Source: Bacteroidaceae bacterium
GTDB lineage: Bacteria; Bacteroidota; Bacteroidia; Bacteroidales; Bacteroidaceae
DNA length: 64,000 bases
Assembly (NCBI GenBank): GCA_017461605.1
Contig: JAFTXN010000009.1
Span: forward strand, 62,001 to 126,000
Reading direction: 5' to 3'
A model generated the notes under the pieces. The model did not search any database. It was not told the origin of the DNA and was given only the letters and a program-made list of their open reading frames with translations. Position 1 is the stretch's first letter. Each line of letters opens with the position of its first letter. A program made the position numbers and the translations under genes. This document shows, piece after piece, positions 56,348 to 64,000 of the stretch.

Positions 56348-56833
56348 ATGAAACGATGGATGATGGCAGCTGTCCTGCTGCTCACTGCGCTCAGCGCAAA
56401 CGCACAACGCACCAAGCACGCCATTGGTGCACACTTCGGAGGTTCCACCATGGACCTCGAGTATCAATGTCACTTCACGGAGCGCAACTTTCTTGACGTC
56501 ACGGCCGGTGTCTTCGACCTGGGCGACGGCCTGACCGCACAAGCCACTTACAACTGGAACATTCGCCAATGGAGCGACTGGACTCCCCGCTTCGCCGACT
56601 GGAAACTGTGGGGCGGCTTTGGTGGCGGCGTCGGCTTCTACGACCACGGCGAACACGACGGCATGATGCTCGGGCCGGTGGGTGTACTCGGCTTCGGCTT
56701 TACGCTGAACGACCTACCGCTGACCATAGGTTTGGACTATCGCCCCATGGTAGCCATCGTGCTGGGTGACAACTCCGACCTCATCAATTCCGGCTTCAAG
56801 AACCTGGGCGTAACCCTGACTTACCGATTCTGA
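56348..56833 (+). CDS. small outer-membrane/porin-like conserved protein
   Basis: 161 residues from MKRWMMAAVLLLTALSANAQ, a signal peptide cleaved after AQ. Alternating strands with Gly and aromatic residues (AIGAHFGGSTMDLEYQCHF, LWGGFGGGVGFYDHG, VLGFGFTLNDLPLTIGLDYRP) end in a barrel-like terminal LTYRF. This resembles eight-stranded outer-membrane proteins. The substrate or function is unknown. Confidence 0.75.
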   Translation: MKRWMMAAVLLLTALSANAQRTKHAIGAHFGGSTMDLEYQCHFTERNFLDVTAGVFDLGDGLTAQATYNWNIRQWSDWTPRFADWKLWGGFGGGVGFYDHGEHDGMMLGPVGVLGFGFTLNDLPLTIGLDYRPMVAIVLGDNSDLINSGFKNLGVTLTYRF

Positions 56834-56917
56834 CACGCACTTTCCACAAGATGCCAAAGCACCTGCAGTGACAAAAAAGCTCGCCTCGCACATGGGCATT
56901 GTGTGGCGAAATAACTA

Positions 56918-56925
56918 ATTTTGCA
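56918..56925 (+). promoter_or_regulatory. malic enzyme promoter, TAATTTTG
   Basis: -7 box 34 bases before the ATG at 56960; the earlier in-frame ATG (56921) lies inside it. Confidence 0.6.
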
Positions 56926-56959
56926 CTGCATTTTTACAACAAAAACACATCATTTCCTC

Positions 56960-59260
56960 ATGGTAAAGATAACGAAAGAGGCCGCCCTCCTATATCACTC
57001 GCAGGGCAAGCCGGGAAAAATCGAAGTTGTTCCCACCAAACCATATCGCACGCAGACCGACCTGAGCTTGGCCTACTCGCCCGGAGTGGCCGAGCCGTGT
57101 CTCGAAATCCAGAAGAACCCGCACGATGCCTACAAGTATACCAACAAAGGAAACCTTGTGGCCGTGATCAGCAACGGCACAGCAGTGCTCGGACTGGGCG
57201 ACATCGGCGCCATGAGCGGCAAACCGGTGATGGAAGGCAAGTCGCTGCTCTTCAAGATCTATGCCGGAGTGGACGCCTTTGACATCGAAGTGGACGAAAA
57301 GGACCCCGAAAAGTTTATCCAGGCCGTCAAAGCCATTGCACCCACTTTCGGAGGCATCAACCTCGAAGACATCAAGGCACCCGAGTGTTTCGAGATAGAA
57401 CGCAGGCTCAAGGCAGAACTCGACATCCCCGTGATGCACGACGACCAGCACGGCACAGCCATCATCTCCGCAGCCGGACTTATCAATGCCCTGCAGGTGG
57501 CCGGCAAGAAGATAGAAGAAGCTCGCATCGTGGTGAACGGAGCCGGTGCTGCCGCCATTTCGTGCACCCGCCTATACTGCTCGTTTGGTGCCCGGCACGA
57601 GAACATCGTGATGCTCGACTCACGAGGCGTCATCACCAAAGACAGGCCTAACCTCACCGAGCAGAAAGCAGAATTTGCCACCGACCGCACAGACATCCAC
57701 ACACTGGAGGAAGCCGTGCGCGACGCTGACGTATTCGTAGGTTTGTCCAAAGGCAACATACTCACACAGGAAATGGTTCGTTCCATGGCCGACCACCCCA
57801 TTATTTTCGCGTTGGCCAACCCTATCCCTGAGATATCCTATGAGGATGCCATGGCTGCCCGTCCGGACGTACTGATGAGCACCGGCCGCACCGACTATCC
57901 CAACCAAATCAACAACGTAATTGGTTTCCCCTACATCTTCCGTGGTGCTCTCGACACGGCAGCATCTGCCATCAACGAGGAGATGAAGATGGCCGCCGTA
58001 CGCGCCATTGCCGACCTGGCACGCCGACCGGTGCCCGACATTGTGAACCGCGCCTACCACGTGCGCAACTTCACTTTCGGTCCCGACTACTTCATCCCCA
58101 AACCTGTCGATCCGCGCCTCATCACCGAGGTAAGTATGGCTGTTGCCAAGGCTGCCATCGAGAGCGGCGTGGCGCGTAAACAGATTACGGACTGGAAGAC
58201 CTATCGACAGCACCTGCGCGAACTCATGGGGCAAGAGAGCAAATTCACACAAAACCTCTACGAAACGGCACGCACTGCGCCCAAGCGTGTGGTCTTTGCC
58301 GAAGGCACACACCCCAATATGCTTCAAGCCGCCATCCGCGCCAAAGACGAAGGCATCTGTCACCCGATTCTCCTGGGCAACGACGAACAGATCAGACGCA
58401 TGGCACAAGAGATGAAACTCAGTCTGGAAGGTGTGGAAGTGCTCAACCTGCGCAACGACAACCAGAACGCCACGCGCCGTCGCTATGCTGAAATCTTGGC
58501 AAAGAAGAAACAGCGCGAGGGATACACGCTGCAGGAAGCCATCGACAAGATGTACGAACGCAACTACTTCGGCATGATGATGGTGGAGACCGGCGACGCC
58601 GACGCATTCATCACGGGTCTTTACACCAAGTATTCCAACACCATCAAGGTGGCCAAGGAGGTGATCGGCATACGTTCGGAATACAAGCATTTCGGCACGA
58701 TGCACCTCATCAACTCGAAGAAAGGCATCTTCTTCATCGCCGACACACTCATCAACCGCCATCCCAATCGTGAGGCCTTGCTCGACATCGCCAAGCTCTC
58801 GGCTTCCACAGTGCGCTTCTTCAACCGCACACCGGTCATCGCCATGCTATCGTACTCTAACTTCGGCACCGACCCTCAGGGAAGCCCCGCCGTGGTACAC
58901 GAGGTGGTGGAAGAGATGCAGAACCAGTATCCCGACCTTGCCATCGACGGTGAGATGCAGGTGAACTTCGCCCTCGACCGCGACTTGCGTGACGACAAAT
59001 ATCCCTTCACACGTCTGAAAGGAATGGACGTGAACACGCTGATCTTCCCAAACCTGACTTCGGCCAACTCAAGTTACAAGATGTTCAAGGCCATGGTAGG
59101 CGAAGGCGACGTGCTCGGACCTATACAGATGGGACTCAACAAGCCGATTCACTTCACCGACTTCGAAAGTTCTGTCCGCGACATCGTAAACATCACGGCT
59201 GTAGCTGTGATCGACGCCATTGTGGAAGAGAAGAAGCGCGAAGGACAATCGTTCTTCTGA
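56960..59260 (+). CDS. maeB: NADP-dependent malic enzyme with phosphotransacetylase-like domain
   Basis: 766 residues from [20 protein letters not shown]. Malic enzyme N-terminal domain ([57 protein letters not shown]) and NAD-binding domain ([27 protein letters not shown]). Residues ~430-760 form the phosphate acetyltransferase-like regulatory domain ([15 protein letters not shown]). It decarboxylates malate to pyruvate, making NADPH. The fusion is the normal MaeB layout. Confidence 0.96.
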   Translation: MVKITKEAALLYHSQGKPGKIEVVPTKPYRTQTDLSLAYSPGVAEPCLEIQKNPHDAYKYTNKGNLVAVISNGTAVLGLGDIGAMSGKPVMEGKSLLFKIYAGVDAFDIEVDEKDPEKFIQAVKAIAPTFGGINLEDIKAPECFEIERRLKAELDIPVMHDDQHGTAIISAAGLINALQVAGKKIEEARIVVNGAGAAAISCTRLYCSFGARHENIVMLDSRGVITKDRPNLTEQKAEFATDRTDIHTLEEAVRDADVFVGLSKGNILTQEMVRSMADHPIIFALANPIPEISYEDAMAARPDVLMSTGRTDYPNQINNVIGFPYIFRGALDTAASAINEEMKMAAVRAIADLARRPVPDIVNRAYHVRNFTFGPDYFIPKPVDPRLITEVSMAVAKAAIESGVARKQITDWKTYRQHLRELMGQESKFTQNLYETARTAPKRVVFAEGTHPNMLQAAIRAKDEGICHPILLGNDEQIRRMAQEMKLSLEGVEVLNLRNDNQNATRRRYAEILAKKKQREGYTLQEAIDKMYERNYFGMMMVETGDADAFITGLYTKYSNTIKVAKEVIGIRSEYKHFGTMHLINSKKGIFFIADTLINRHPNREALLDIAKLSASTVRFFNRTPVIAMLSYSNFGTDPQGSPAVVHEVVEEMQNQYPDLAIDGEMQVNFALDRDLRDDKYPFTRLKGMDVNTLIFPNLTSANSSYKMFKAMVGEGDVLGPIQMGLNKPIHFTDFESSVRDIVNITAVAVIDAIVEEKKREGQSFF

Positions 59261-59286
59261 TCATCGCAAAAAGAATACAAAAAGCA

Positions 59287-59332
59287 CATTCGCCCGACCA
59301 AACACAGATTTCGGCCGGGCGAATGATTTTTC
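59287..59332 (+). terminator. terminator after malic enzyme gene
   Basis: CATTCGCCCGACC (59287-59299) pairs with GGCCGGGCGAATG (59313-59325), one mismatch, then ATTTTT. Confidence 0.85.
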
Positions 59333-59370
59333 TCGCCTCGGCACAATATAACTCCGAAGTTTGGCTCTAC

Positions 59371-59564
59371 ACTCGCCTTGTACACTTTGGCGAAAGCCCA
59401 AGTTAAGCGGTGGCTCGGGAGAAAAAGCCGAAAACGCGGTTTTCGCTTTGTTCTCCACTCGCCTTGCACACTTTGGCGAAAGCCCAAGTTAGGCGGCGGC
59501 TCGGGAGAAAAAGCCGAAAACGCGGTTTTCGCTTTGTTCTCCACTCGCCTTGCACTAACTTTGC
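59371..59564. repeat. 86-bp tandem duplication ending in a promoter
   Basis: ACTCGCCTTG recurs at 59371, 59457 and 59543, exactly 86 bases apart. Two complete units and the start of a third are present, nearly identical. In units 1 and 2 the promoter position reads ACACTTTGGCG; in the third it reads ACTAACTTTGCCG, a functional-looking box. Each unit holds a hairpin (AAGCCGAAAAC / GTTTTCGCTT). Confidence 0.88.
59534..59564 (+). promoter_or_regulatory. promoter of radical SAM gene (TTTG, 19-base spacer, TAACTTTG)
   Basis: TTTG from the end of repeat unit 2 and TAACTTTG in the partial third unit give a consensus promoter about 30 bases upstream of the ATG at 59593. The 20 bases CGCCTTGCACTAACTTTGCC also form the alaS promoter core. 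Confidence 0.7.
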
Positions 59565-59592
59565 CGACAAGAAAATGTAAAAGCAACAACAC

Positions 59593-60369
59593 ATGGCCAC
59601 AATTCTGTTTCCATCGCCCATCTTCGGGCCCGTGCGAAGCCGACGGCTGGGCATTTCACTCGGCATCAACCTTATGCCTGCCGACGGCAAGCTCTGCACC
59701 TTCGACTGCGTGTATTGTGAATGCGGCTTCAACGCCGACCACCGTCCCCGACTGCCCCGCCCCACTCGCACGGAGGTGGCACAGGCCCTCGAAGCCAAAC
59801 TACAACAGATGAAGCAAGCCGGCGAATTGCCCGACGTTCTGACCTTTGCCGGCAACGGAGAACCAACTGCGCACCCGCAATTCGCAGAAATCATTGATGA
59901 CACACTGCGCTTGCGTGATGCTTTCTGTCCTTCAGCCAAAGTCAGCGTGCTCAGCAATGCTACGATGGCGGCACGCCCTCAGGTGAGAGAGGCCCTGCTG
60001 AGAGTAGACAACAACATACTGAAACTTGACACCGTCAATCCCGAATACATTGCCATCGTCAACCGCCCCACCGGAAGATATTCGGTGGACGAAGTGGTGA
60101 AAAGCATCGGTGAATTCGGCAAAAACTGCATCGTACAGACCATGTTCATGAAAGGCGAAAGCGATGGGCAGAGTGTCGACAATACCGGCGACGAATATGT
60201 GCAGCCATGGCTGGAAGCCGTGAAGAGCATCGGGCCACGACAGGTGATGATCTACACCATCGACCGTGAGACCCCCGACCAGGGGTTGCGCAAAGCCTCA
60301 CCAGAAGAACTCAACCGCATTGTGGCAATGATTGAAGCTGCCGGCATTCCGGCATCGGCTTCCTACTAA
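59593..60369 (+). CDS. radical SAM protein
   Basis: 258 residues. The cluster-binding motif is CTFDCVYCECG (C-x3-C-x2-C), followed by LTFAGNGEPTAHPQF (GGE-like SAM-binding GNGEPT), SNATMAA and KLDTVNPE. The C-terminus is short, with no SPASM cysteines. The family resembles short Elp3/YfkA-like radical SAM proteins; the substrate is unknown. It precedes tilS by 30 bases, which may hint at RNA modification, but this is weak. Confidence 0.85.
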   Translation: MATILFPSPIFGPVRSRRLGISLGINLMPADGKLCTFDCVYCECGFNADHRPRLPRPTRTEVAQALEAKLQQMKQAGELPDVLTFAGNGEPTAHPQFAEIIDDTLRLRDAFCPSAKVSVLSNATMAARPQVREALLRVDNNILKLDTVNPEYIAIVNRPTGRYSVDEVVKSIGEFGKNCIVQTMFMKGESDGQSVDNTGDEYVQPWLEAVKSIGPRQVMIYTIDRETPDQGLRKASPEELNRIVAMIEAAGIPASASY

Positions 60370-60399
60370 ATTGACCATTCCGCAACCATACCGCACCCC

Positions 60400-61776
60400 A
60401 TGCACAAAGATTGTCCCATCACACAGAAAGTGTTAAGCGTCATCCGAAACGCCATGCCCGAAACGGGAAATGGGCGCGTGCTTGTGGCTCTAAGTGGCGG
60501 TGCAGACTCCATGTGCCTGCTCACAGCGCTCCTCCGTTTGGGCTATCAGGTGGAAGCAGCCCACTGCAATTTTCATTTGCGCGGCATTCACTCGGACAAC
60601 GATGCCCGCTTCGTGCAGCAACACTGCGAACTGCAGAATGTGAAGCTACACCTCACAGACTTCAACACGACTCACGAAGCCGAGCTACATGGCGAAAGCA
60701 TTGAGATGGCGGCACGCCGACTGCGCTACGCCTGGTTTGAGGATGTGATGCAGACCACCGGCATACGTATCCTGTGCGTAGCGCACCACCTCAACGATAA
60801 CACTGAGACCATGCTGCTGAACCTGACACGCGGCACCGGCATTCGTGGACTGACCGGTATGTCGCAGCAACACAAACACATCGTACGGCCCATGCTGATG
60901 CTGACCCGTCAGGAGGTGGAGAATTTTCTGAAAGAAGAAGGCATCGACTTTGTTACGGACCACACCAATACGGATACCCGCTTCCGACGCAACAAGATAC
61001 GCCACGAAGTGTTACCCTTGCTGCGCAGCCTCAACCCTTCGGTGGACCAAGCCATCGCCGACACCATGCGACATCTCTCGGGCACAGCCGCCCTGGCCGA
61101 CTATGCAGTGCACCAACTGCGCGACAGAATTTGTCAAAAAGCCGGGACCGGCATCGACATTGACCAAACAGCATGGCAACACCTGCCGCTTCCGGCAGAA
61201 GGGCGCGAAGCCCTCTTGCACGAGCTGCTCGCCCCCTATCGGTTTTCTCCCATTTTATCGGACATTCTGAAGAGCTTCGACAGAGAGCCGGGAGCCGTTT
61301 TTGAAAACGACGAATATATTGCCACCCATACCCACAAGGGATTGAGCATTCGCCGAAAGCCGACAAGGTTTGCTGCAATGCCTCTCCCGGAAAGCGGCAC
61401 AGTGATCCTCCCCGATGGGACACGACTACGGTTGCTAAGCCTGGAACGCAATGAATTGCAAGACATCCCACGCAGCGCAAACACGGCATGCATTGATGCC
61501 GAAAAGGTGACAAGCGAATTGTTGTGTCGTAGCACCACCAAGGGCGACCGCTTCAGACCTTTCGGTATGCACGGCACCAAACTCGTCAGCGACTATCTCA
61601 CCGACCGCAAACGTTCGCGCATAGAAAAAATGGCTGCCCAAGTGGTGTGCGACGGGGCGCACATTGCATGGCTGATAGGCGAACGCATTGACGACCGTTA
61701 TGCCATCACTGCCGACACCCGGAGAGTGATTATCATAAGGGCTGAAAATCCCGATGAAATGGAACAAACACAATGA
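60400..61776 (+). CDS. tilS: tRNA(Ile)-lysidine synthase
   Basis: 458 residues. PP-loop VLVALSGGADSMCLLTALL and the family motifs EAAHCNFHLRG, ARRLRYAWFE, VAHHLNDNTETMLLNLTRGTGIRGL and DHTNTDTRFRRNKIRHEVLP. The C-terminal substrate-binding domain includes GDRFRPFGMHGTKLVSDYLTDRK. It puts lysidine at C34 of tRNA-Ile2, essential for AUA decoding. The lipoprotein gene overlaps its end. Confidence 0.96.
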   Translation: MHKDCPITQKVLSVIRNAMPETGNGRVLVALSGGADSMCLLTALLRLGYQVEAAHCNFHLRGIHSDNDARFVQQHCELQNVKLHLTDFNTTHEAELHGESIEMAARRLRYAWFEDVMQTTGIRILCVAHHLNDNTETMLLNLTRGTGIRGLTGMSQQHKHIVRPMLMLTRQEVENFLKEEGIDFVTDHTNTDTRFRRNKIRHEVLPLLRSLNPSVDQAIADTMRHLSGTAALADYAVHQLRDRICQKAGTGIDIDQTAWQHLPLPAEGREALLHELLAPYRFSPILSDILKSFDREPGAVFENDEYIATHTHKGLSIRRKPTRFAAMPLPESGTVILPDGTRLRLLSLERNELQDIPRSANTACIDAEKVTSELLCRSTTKGDRFRPFGMHGTKLVSDYLTDRKRSRIEKMAAQVVCDGAHIAWLIGERIDDRYAITADTRRVIIIRAENPDEMEQTQ

Positions 61777-61811
61777 ACAGAAGCATATACAATTACAGCA
61801 AAACCTTTCGC

Positions 61812-62174
61812 ATGAAACTAACACGCATACTCCTCTTAGCAAGTATCACATGGTGGCTTGCAGCCTGTTCGCCCGACGATCGTTCTGACGAGCAGCCATT
61901 TCCCCCAACAGTAGAAACCCTCTCATCCATAGTACAGGGAGATGCAGTAACATTGCAGGGCCACATCACCGCATCACCCAATAGCAGCATCACACGTCGC
62001 GGTTTTCGCTATGGTAGCGAGAATTTACAGAACAATGCCGAATCTACCGACAGCACCGAGGTTTTTGCCGCTACCATCGACTCTTTGGAACCCGGAAACT
62101 ACCACGTTACGGCCTATGCCACCAACGGAATGGGCACAAGCTATGGCGACACGCTGACTTTCGTTATTGAATAG
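61812..62174 (+). CDS. small lipoprotein with fibronectin-like domain
   Basis: 120 residues from ATG 61812 (MKLTRILLLASITWWLAACSPDD), a lipoprotein signal with lipobox LAAC. An upstream ATG at 61773 overlaps the tilS stop (ATGA) but would give a long hydrophilic leader. The remaining ~95 residues form one beta domain ending NYHVTAYATNGMGTSYGDTLTF, a motif common in Bacteroidales surface lipoproteins. The function is unknown. Confidence 0.78.
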   Translation: MKLTRILLLASITWWLAACSPDDRSDEQPFPPTVETLSSIVQGDAVTLQGHITASPNSSITRRGFRYGSENLQNNAESTDSTEVFAATIDSLEPGNYHVTAYATNGMGTSYGDTLTFVIE

Positions 62175-62242
62175 ATGAAAAGCAGAGAGAAGACTTCGCC
62201 ACCAACGGATTATAAACATACAAACAATAAATAAGCACAAAG

Positions 62243-62740
62243 ATGACACAGTATTATTACTTAGACGCGAACGGCCAACAGTGCGGCCCGGTGCCTCAAA
62301 GCAGTCTTCTGCAGGTAGGAATCACTCAAGACACCATGGTATGGACCAACGGCATGCCCGGATGGGCCAAGGCCGGTAATGTGATGGAACTGCAAACACT
62401 GTTTGCGCCTCCACAGCCTCCACGCGAAGAGACCATAGTGCCACCCCAAGCACCCACCTACAACGAGCCTACCACTCCGGTCTATGAGCCGTGCCCCAGT
62501 AGCAACTTGGTATGGGCCATTCTGACCACCCTGTTTTGCTGTCTTCCCTTCGGTATTGTTGCCATTGTGCATGCAGCCAAAGTGGAAGGGCTGTGGAACG
62601 CCGGACAGAAGGAACTCGCCAGAGCAAAAGCATCAGAGGCAAAAAAATGGTGCTGGATTTCTGCCGGCGTGGGTTTGGCATGGGGATTCCTGTATTTCAT
62701 CTACATCCTGATTGTCGGAATAGCAGCCGCAGGTTTCTGA
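62243..62740 (+). CDS. GYF_2 (DUF4339) plus CD225/dispanin membrane protein
   Basis: 165 residues. N-terminal GYF_2 domain (YYYLDANGQQCGPVPQSSLLQ...DTMVWTNGMPGWAKA). Pro-rich linker. C-terminal CD225 region with two membrane helices (LVWAILTTLFCCLPFGIVAIVHAAKV and WCWISAGVGLAWGFLYFIYIL) and the Ala-rich ARAKASEAKKW between them. Bacterial members are of unknown role and may sense or shape membranes. Confidence 0.9.
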   Translation: MTQYYYLDANGQQCGPVPQSSLLQVGITQDTMVWTNGMPGWAKAGNVMELQTLFAPPQPPREETIVPPQAPTYNEPTTPVYEPCPSSNLVWAILTTLFCCLPFGIVAIVHAAKVEGLWNAGQKELARAKASEAKKWCWISAGVGLAWGFLYFIYILIVGIAAAGF

Positions 62741-62761
62741 TGAATAGATGGAGCACACGGT

Positions 62762-62950
62762 GCTCACCTTTCACTATCTTTGAATAAGATAGGAGGCGGT
62801 TCGGAAGCAGGAAATGAAAATCAGGGCTTTTCATTTCTTACACTTCGCTCACCTTTCACTATCTTTGAATAAGATAGGAGGCGGTTCGGAAGCAGGAAAT
62901 GAAAATCAGGGCTTTTCATTTCCTGCTTCGCTCACCTTTCACTATCTTTG
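62762..62950. repeat. 83-85 bp tandem duplication carrying promoter boxes and hairpins
   Basis: GCTCACCTTTCACTATCTTT starts at 62762, 62847 and 62930. Two full units (85 and 83 bases) and a partial third. Each copy has the promoter box TATCTTTG (62775, 62860, 62943). In copies 1 and 2 that box is locked in CTATCTT-TGAAT-AAGATAG; in copy 3 the sequence changes to TATCTTTGCAACC. Unit 2 also holds a perfect 17-base inverted repeat, 62889-62905 with 62913-62929. Confidence 0.88.
62943..62950 (+). promoter_or_regulatory. promoter of CNNM-family gene, TATCTTTG
   Basis: The last copy of the box in the tandem array, 115 bases before the ATG at 63066, followed by C as in most boxes here. Confidence 0.55.
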
Positions 62951-63065
62951 CAACCAAGTATTGCCGAAATGCACATCGTTGCATCATCGGCACCTTGCAG
63001 GAACAACGACACAGCATTCATGAAATGCTACTCCGCAAGGCATTGTCTAACTAAATTATTACAGA

Positions 63066-64000
63066 ATGGGGCTTTTACTCCTCTTTTTTTTCACAGCTTT
63101 AAGTGTATCATTCCTGTGCTCAATCCTCGAAGCTGTTCTCCTATCTACCCCAATGTCTTTCATTACGATGAAAGAAATGGAAGGTAGCAAAACAGCCATC
63201 TTACTGAAGAAGTATAAGATGGAGAATGAGAAGCCGCTGGCAGCCATCCTGTCGCTCAACACCATTGCCCACACCATCGGTGCTGCCGGTGTTGGTGCAC
63301 AGAGCAACATCGTGTTTGGTGAGGAATTCTTTGCCATCACATCTGCAGTACTGACACTGCTCATCTTGGTACTCACTGAGATCATCCCCAAGAACATCGG
63401 TGCCAATTGTTGGCGTCAGTTGGCCCTCCCGGCTACTCGCATCATACACTCTCTGGTGCTCATCACCTATCCGCTGGTCGTCATGTCCGAGTGGATCACA
63501 CGCCTCATCTCCCCTCGCAAACAGCCCGTGTCGGTAAGCCGCGAGGAGGTTTCGGCCATGGTAACGGTGGGAGCTGAAGAGGGAGTGCTGGAAAAAGAAG
63601 AGAACAGCATGATTCAAAATCTGCTGAAACTGGATAACATCACGGCACGCGACATCATGACCCCCAGTTCGGTAGTGGAAATGGCAGAGGAGAGCATGAC
63701 GCTGAAAGAATTCTACCAAGAGGAGTCGTATCGCACCTACTCGCGCATCCCCATATACAACGAAGAAAACGATGACTACATCAAGGGATATGTGCTGAAA
63801 CAAACCATCTTGGAAAAACTCTCGGAAGACAAATTCAATATGCGCCTGTCGGACATCGCTCGCCCCATCCTCACATTCCAGGAGAACGACTCCGTATCCG
63901 ACATTTGGGAGACACTCCTCGCCAAAAAAGAGCATATCTCCATCATCATCGACGAATATGGTTGTTTCCGCGGCATCGTGACCATGGAGGACGTTATCGA
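63066..64000 (+). CDS. CNNM/CorC (hemolysin-C-like) family membrane protein, partial
   Basis: ATG at 63066 is the first after an in-frame TAA at 63048. The frame is open to the window end (311 codons). It begins MGLLLLFFFTALSVSFLCSILEA. The DUF21 membrane domain contains SLNTIAHTIGAAGVGAQ and VLTEIIPKNIGA, and the CBS pair begins with ARDIMTPSSVV and YSRIPIYNEE, ending EYGCFRGIVTMEDVI. Family members mediate or regulate magnesium or cobalt transport. The C-terminal CorC domain is beyond the window. Confidence 0.92.
   Translation, partial: MGLLLLFFFTALSVSFLCSILEAVLLSTPMSFITMKEMEGSKTAILLKKYKMENEKPLAAILSLNTIAHTIGAAGVGAQSNIVFGEEFFAITSAVLTLLILVLTEIIPKNIGANCWRQLALPATRIIHSLVLITYPLVVMSEWITRLISPRKQPVSVSREEVSAMVTVGAEEGVLEKEENSMIQNLLKLDNITARDIMTPSSVVEMAEESMTLKEFYQEESYRTYSRIPIYNEENDDYIKGYVLKQTILEKLSEDKFNMRLSDIARPILTFQENDSVSDIWETLLAKKEHISIIIDEYGCFRGIVTMEDVI

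Noticed and set aside
59371-59564. CRISPR-like direct repeats
   Set aside because: Units are ~86 bases with no variable spacers and no cas genes; simple tandem duplication. The same holds for 62762-62950.
62814-63023. Small open frame within the 62762 repeat
   Set aside because: Repeated peptide caused by the tandem duplication; contains promoter boxes and hairpins, not a gene.

Overview
The window looks like chromosome of a member of the Bacteroidales, most likely a Prevotellaceae-type anaerobe. The evidence is a UpxY capsule antiterminator, a BT4734/VirE protein, a BACON-type lipoprotein, a MmdA carboxylase cluster, a malic enzyme fused to a phosphotransacetylase domain, and the Bacteroidetes promoter signature: a -7 box of the form TAnnTTTG stands before most transcription units, often with TTTG about 20 bases upstream. 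Several of these boxes lie inside the longest open frames and so decide the start codon. Genus is not resolved.

Positions 1-16120 (all minus strand) are one capsule/surface-polysaccharide locus read leftward from a promoter near 16111. Order of transcription: UpxY antiterminator, a membrane-anchored CapD/WbpM-type dehydratase, a GxxExxY protein, a VirE/BT4734 primase-helicase-like protein, a TIR-like protein, CapE-CapF-(second GxxExxY)-CapG for UDP-N-acetyl-L-fucosamine, a Wzx flippase, an F420-dehydrogenase-beta-like ferredoxin protein, a polysaccharide pyruvyl transferase and an EpsG-like polymerase cut by the window edge. The VirE, TIR-like and GxxExxY genes are non-sugar cargo in the sugar operon. 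The last genes are clearly more AT-rich than the rest.

Positions 16458-31590 are mainly core genes: tRNA-Ser(GGA); a leftward operon of a membrane protein, thyA, folA and a 5'-nucleotidase; then rightward genes for an RsmF-like rRNA methyltransferase, PrmA, an AmiC-like amidase with a SPOR-like end, an MCE/MlaD protein, a GHL10 (DigH-like) glycosyl hydrolase, bifunctional aspartokinase-homoserine dehydrogenase, a nucleotidyltransferase and a YafQ-type toxin-antitoxin pair whose promoter holds a perfect palindrome.

Positions 31770-50730 hold tRNA-Lys(TTT), alaS, a lipoprotein gene with a long, apparently structured leader, a leftward SSS transporter-TPR-GHL10 operon, an acyltransferase, the mmdA-small protein-biotin carrier cluster (no decarboxylase beta subunit beside it), a TonB-type outer-membrane protein, and an AAA ATPase plus DUF4435/Toprim pair that resembles the PARIS anti-phage system.

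Positions 51000-64000 hold a large GH2 enzyme with ricin-like N-terminal domains, a TetR regulator, a small outer-membrane protein, malic enzyme, a radical SAM protein, tilS, a lipoprotein, a GYF_2/CD225 membrane protein and a CNNM/CorC-family protein cut by the window end.

The intergenic DNA is the least ordinary part: a dispersed family of modular inverted repeats built from two ten-base words, a 21-bp tandem array, two separate 83-86 bp tandem duplications whose last copy carries the promoter of the next gene, a near-perfect 22-bp inverted repeat beside the VirE gene, and a leader with competing pairings before the BACON lipoprotein. No CRISPR array, rRNA gene, insertion sequence or prophage was seen.
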